Origin: Dehalococcoidia bacterium
GTDB lineage: Bacteria > Chloroflexota > Dehalococcoidia > JACPQF01
DNA length: 16,268 nt
Assembly (NCBI GenBank): GCA_030650265.1
Contig: JAUSEJ010000753.1
Span: 1-16,268, forward strand
Direction of reading: 5' to 3'
Positions 14,148 through 16,268 of this stretch are shown here, one piece after another. A program made the position numbers and the translations under genes. The notes beneath the pieces are model-generated. The model was not told the origin of the DNA. It saw only the letters and a list, made by a program, of their open reading frames with translations, and ran no database searches. The first letter of the stretch is position 1. Each line of letters starts with the position of its first letter.

Positions 14148-15434
14148 TTAGCTGATGGGCAGTCGAATGCGCCCGATCTTGGCCCCGAGGAGTTTAAGTT
14201 TCTCTTCAAAACCCTCGTAGCCCCGCTCAAGATGGTAGATATCGAGGATGGTTGTCTGCCCGTGAGCGGCCAGCGCTGCGAGAACGAGGGCGGCAGCCGA
14301 CCTGATGTCAAGGGCCTTGACAGTGGTGCCGGTTAAAGTAGCCGGGCCGGTGATCACGGCAAGTTGCGGCATAGTCAGTTCGATTTGAGCGCCCATCTTT
14401 CGCAGTTCGTGTGTGTAGAGCAAGCGATTATCGTAGACCCGTTCGTGGACCACGCTCTTGCCCACGGCCTGGGTGAGAAGGGCTCCCAAAGCGGCTTGAA
14501 GGTCCGTAGCAAAACCGGGATAAGGCAAAGCTTGAATCGCGGCGCCGCGCAACGGCCTCTTGCCGACTACAGTGAGTTGGTTGTCTCCCTCATAGGCCAG
14601 GGCGCCTATTTCGCCGAGCTTCCAGATCAGAGACTCCAAATGGCTGCAAACAACGTTCTTTATCGTCACTTCGCCCTGCGAGATCGCTGCTGCAATGGCA
14701 AAGGTGCCCGCCTCCATCCGGTCGGGAATCACCCAGTGATTGACCCCGTGAAGCTCGGAAACCCCGTCGATCTCGATCTTGCTGGTGCCAGCGCCCTGGA
14801 TACTCGCTCCCATGGCAATCAGCATCTTCGCCAGGTCCACAACCTCTGGCTCTCCCGAGGCATTGATTAGCGTCGTCCTTCCCTTGGCAAGGACGGCCGC
14901 CATCAAGAGGTTTTCGGTGCCGATGTGGCTGGGATAGTCCATGAAGATTTTTCGGCCGTTGAGCGATTTGGCCTCGGCGTGATAGACTTCGCCGTCCTGC
15001 CACAAGCGGGCGCCCAATGCGGCGAAGCCTGCAAGATGGACATCGATGGGGCGTTGGCCGATAACGTCCCCTCCAGGGGCGCAACTGGCGGCCTGGCCAA
15101 ATCGGGAAAGTAGTGGCCCCATGACCAGAAAGCTAGCGCGCATCCGCTTAACTAGATGGCTAGGCGCAACGAAGGTATCCACTTTCTCGGCGCAAATTCG
15201 CCAGCGGTGGATATCCAGACGATCGGCCGATGCGCCGAGGCTGCGAAGCACATCGACCATGACGTGGACATCGTCGATATCGGGAACGTTATCGACGATG
15301 CACTCGTCGGCGGTCAATAAGGACGCCGCCATGGCAGGCAAGGCGGCGTTCTTAGCTCCACTAATTTCAACTTCTCCCTCAAGTCTCTGTTCGCCATCGA
15401 TGGTGAAGCACTCTGAACCAGAGATTTGACTCAT
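14148..15434 (-). CDS. murA: MurA, UDP-GlcNAc enolpyruvyl transferase, with Asp in place of the fosfomycin-target Cys
   Basis: First committed step of peptidoglycan synthesis: transfers enolpyruvate from PEP to UDP-N-acetylglucosamine in the cytoplasm. 428 aa, full length, two-domain EPSP-synthase fold. Conserved residues seen: K28-N29 in SGAKNAALP (K22-N23 of E. coli), R99 in [13 protein letters not shown]311 in FATDLQA (catalytic base D305) and R404 in HLERGY (R397). The mobile-loop Cys115 of E. coli is replaced by Asp123 in [13 protein letters not shown]. Asp supports catalysis in other natural MurA enzymes and blocks fosfomycin attachment. It lies 86 nt downstream of atpC and is followed by mreB. 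The only Shine-Dalgarno-like AGG sits in a short stem CCTGG/CCAGG (15436-15452), so initiation may be modest. Confidence 0.95.
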   Translation of the reverse strand: MSQISGSECFTIDGEQRLEGEVEISGAKNAALPAMAASLLTADECIVDNVPDIDDVHVMVDVLRSLGASADRLDIHRWRICAEKVDTFVAPSHLVKRMRASFLVMGPLLSRFGQAASCAPGGDVIGQRPIDVHLAGFAALGARLWQDGEVYHAEAKSLNGRKIFMDYPSHIGTENLLMAAVLAKGRTTLINASGEPEVVDLAKMLIAMGASIQGAGTSKIEIDGVSELHGVNHWVIPDRMEAGTFAIAAAISQGEVTIKNVVCSHLESLIWKLGEIGALAYEGDNQLTVVGKRPLRGAAIQALPYPGFATDLQAALGALLTQAVGKSVVHERVYDNRLLYTHELRKMGAQIELTMPQLAVITGPATLTGTTVKALDIRSAAALVLAALAAHGQTTILDIYHLERGYEGFEEKLKLLGAKIGRIRLPIS

Positions 15435-15520
15435 AGCCTGGCGCTCGACCAGGGGAGCTTAGGACCTGACCATATTAAATTGGCCCGTTCCGGCATCAGT
15501 TTCTGAATAGGCAATTTCTG

Positions 15521-15934
15521 TTATCTTCCCCGCCTTCGCCGTTGTGCCACCTTGAGGCGCATCAACGAGCGACGAAGGGCAAGTTCCGCCCTGACAAGGT
15601 CGACTTCACCGACTTTCTCAGCGATAGTGATCTCAGCGCGCCGTCGAGACTCATTGGCGCGGGCGATATCGATTTCATCAGCACGCTCGGCTGTGTCGGC
15701 AAGGATAACGACTTTGTCCGGCATGACTTCCATGAAGCCGCCGCTAACAAACAGGCATACCTCATCGTTGCCCTTCCTCAGCCTCACTTCGCCAGGTTTG
15801 AGCGTGGTCATTAGGGGAGTATGCCGCGGCAGAATGCCAAGTTCGCCCTCGACGCCAGGGGCGATAACCATGTTTACCTCGTCCGTATAGACGACCCGCT
15901 CGGCAGTAACGATCTCAAACTTCAGGCTTGCCAT
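15521..15934 (-). CDS. atpC: F1Fo ATP synthase epsilon subunit
   Basis: 137 aa, full length. The N-terminal beta-sandwich carries the family pattern LKFEIVTAERVVYTDEVNMVIAPGVEGELGILPRHTPLMTTLKPGEVRL (4-52), then FVSGGFMEVMPDKVVILADTAERADEID (62-89). The C-terminal helical hairpin (about 90-137) is Arg-rich and full length, so regulation of the rotor by epsilon extension is possible. It is the last gene of the atp operon, 66 nt after atpD. Start ATG at 15934 with only a weak GAAG ahead, consistent with expression as part of the operon. Confidence 0.95.
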   Translation of the reverse strand: MASLKFEIVTAERVVYTDEVNMVIAPGVEGELGILPRHTPLMTTLKPGEVRLRKGNDEVCLFVSGGFMEVMPDKVVILADTAERADEIDIARANESRRRAEITIAEKVGEVDLVRAELALRRSLMRLKVAQRRRRGR

Positions 15935-16000
15935 GTCTTCAAACAGTGGGGCCGGGTGCTGCCAGCAATTCCGCTAGAAGCCCGCAGTCTCGCTGTCCTC

Positions 16001-16268
<268 letters not shown>

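Noticed and set aside
14041..14311. 90-residue N-terminal extension of mreB
   Set aside because: It overlaps murA, and a strong ribosome site plus the conserved MreB N-terminus place the start at 14041.

Overview
The window looks like ordinary chromosome from a Chloroflexota bacterium, probably Anaerolineae-like and possibly a metagenome contig. Three things suggest this: secreted proteins with Thr/Pro linkers and short C-terminal tails of the 'YLPL.LK / FPLIYK' type, a Rex regulator, and the order atpD-atpC-murA-mreB. No marker gene fixes the taxonomy, so the assignment is inference. GC is moderate and several genes use TTG or GTG starts. I see no tRNA, rRNA, CRISPR array, transposase or phage gene.

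Layout: 1-1029 (+) is the C-terminal part of a secreted glycoside hydrolase with two Ig/FnIII-like domains. 1106-2514 (+) is a good promoter followed by a membrane PAS-GGDEF diguanylate cyclase. 2515-2911 holds a broken or very small membrane ORF on the minus strand. 2912-5481 (-) is a two-gene metal-transport operon: a PRC-barrel/MgtE_N/CBS cytoplasmic protein, then a divergent Nramp-family transporter. 5842-6648 (-) is a ComB-family phosphatase behind a near-consensus promoter. 6696-7297 has no convincing gene but contains an imperfect inverted repeat. 7298-9857 (-) is an overlapping pair for the cell surface: a membrane-anchored TolB-like propeller and a secreted SLT-like lytic enzyme. From a divergent promoter region, 10011-12088 (+) runs ubiX, an ABC ATPase and an ABC permease, followed by rex (12144-12851). 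A 44-bp perfect palindrome separates rex from the convergent minus-strand cluster mreB (13004-14041), murA (14148-15434), atpC (15521-15934) and atpD (C-terminus, to the window edge).

The most interesting unit is the metal operon. A stand-alone copy of the Mg-sensing half of MgtE (MgtE_N plus CBS pair, no channel) sits 20 nt or less upstream of an Nramp homologue whose two metal-site motifs are changed (DPGN to DAGG, MPH to TPY). I infer a split, Mg-sensing transporter that may carry Mg2+ instead of Mn2+/Fe2+. Other points: MurA has Asp in place of the fosfomycin-target Cys. The UbiX-linked ABC transporter has no substrate-binding protein in the window and could handle a flavin or an aromatic acid. 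The palindrome and the inverted repeat look like members of dispersed repeat families.
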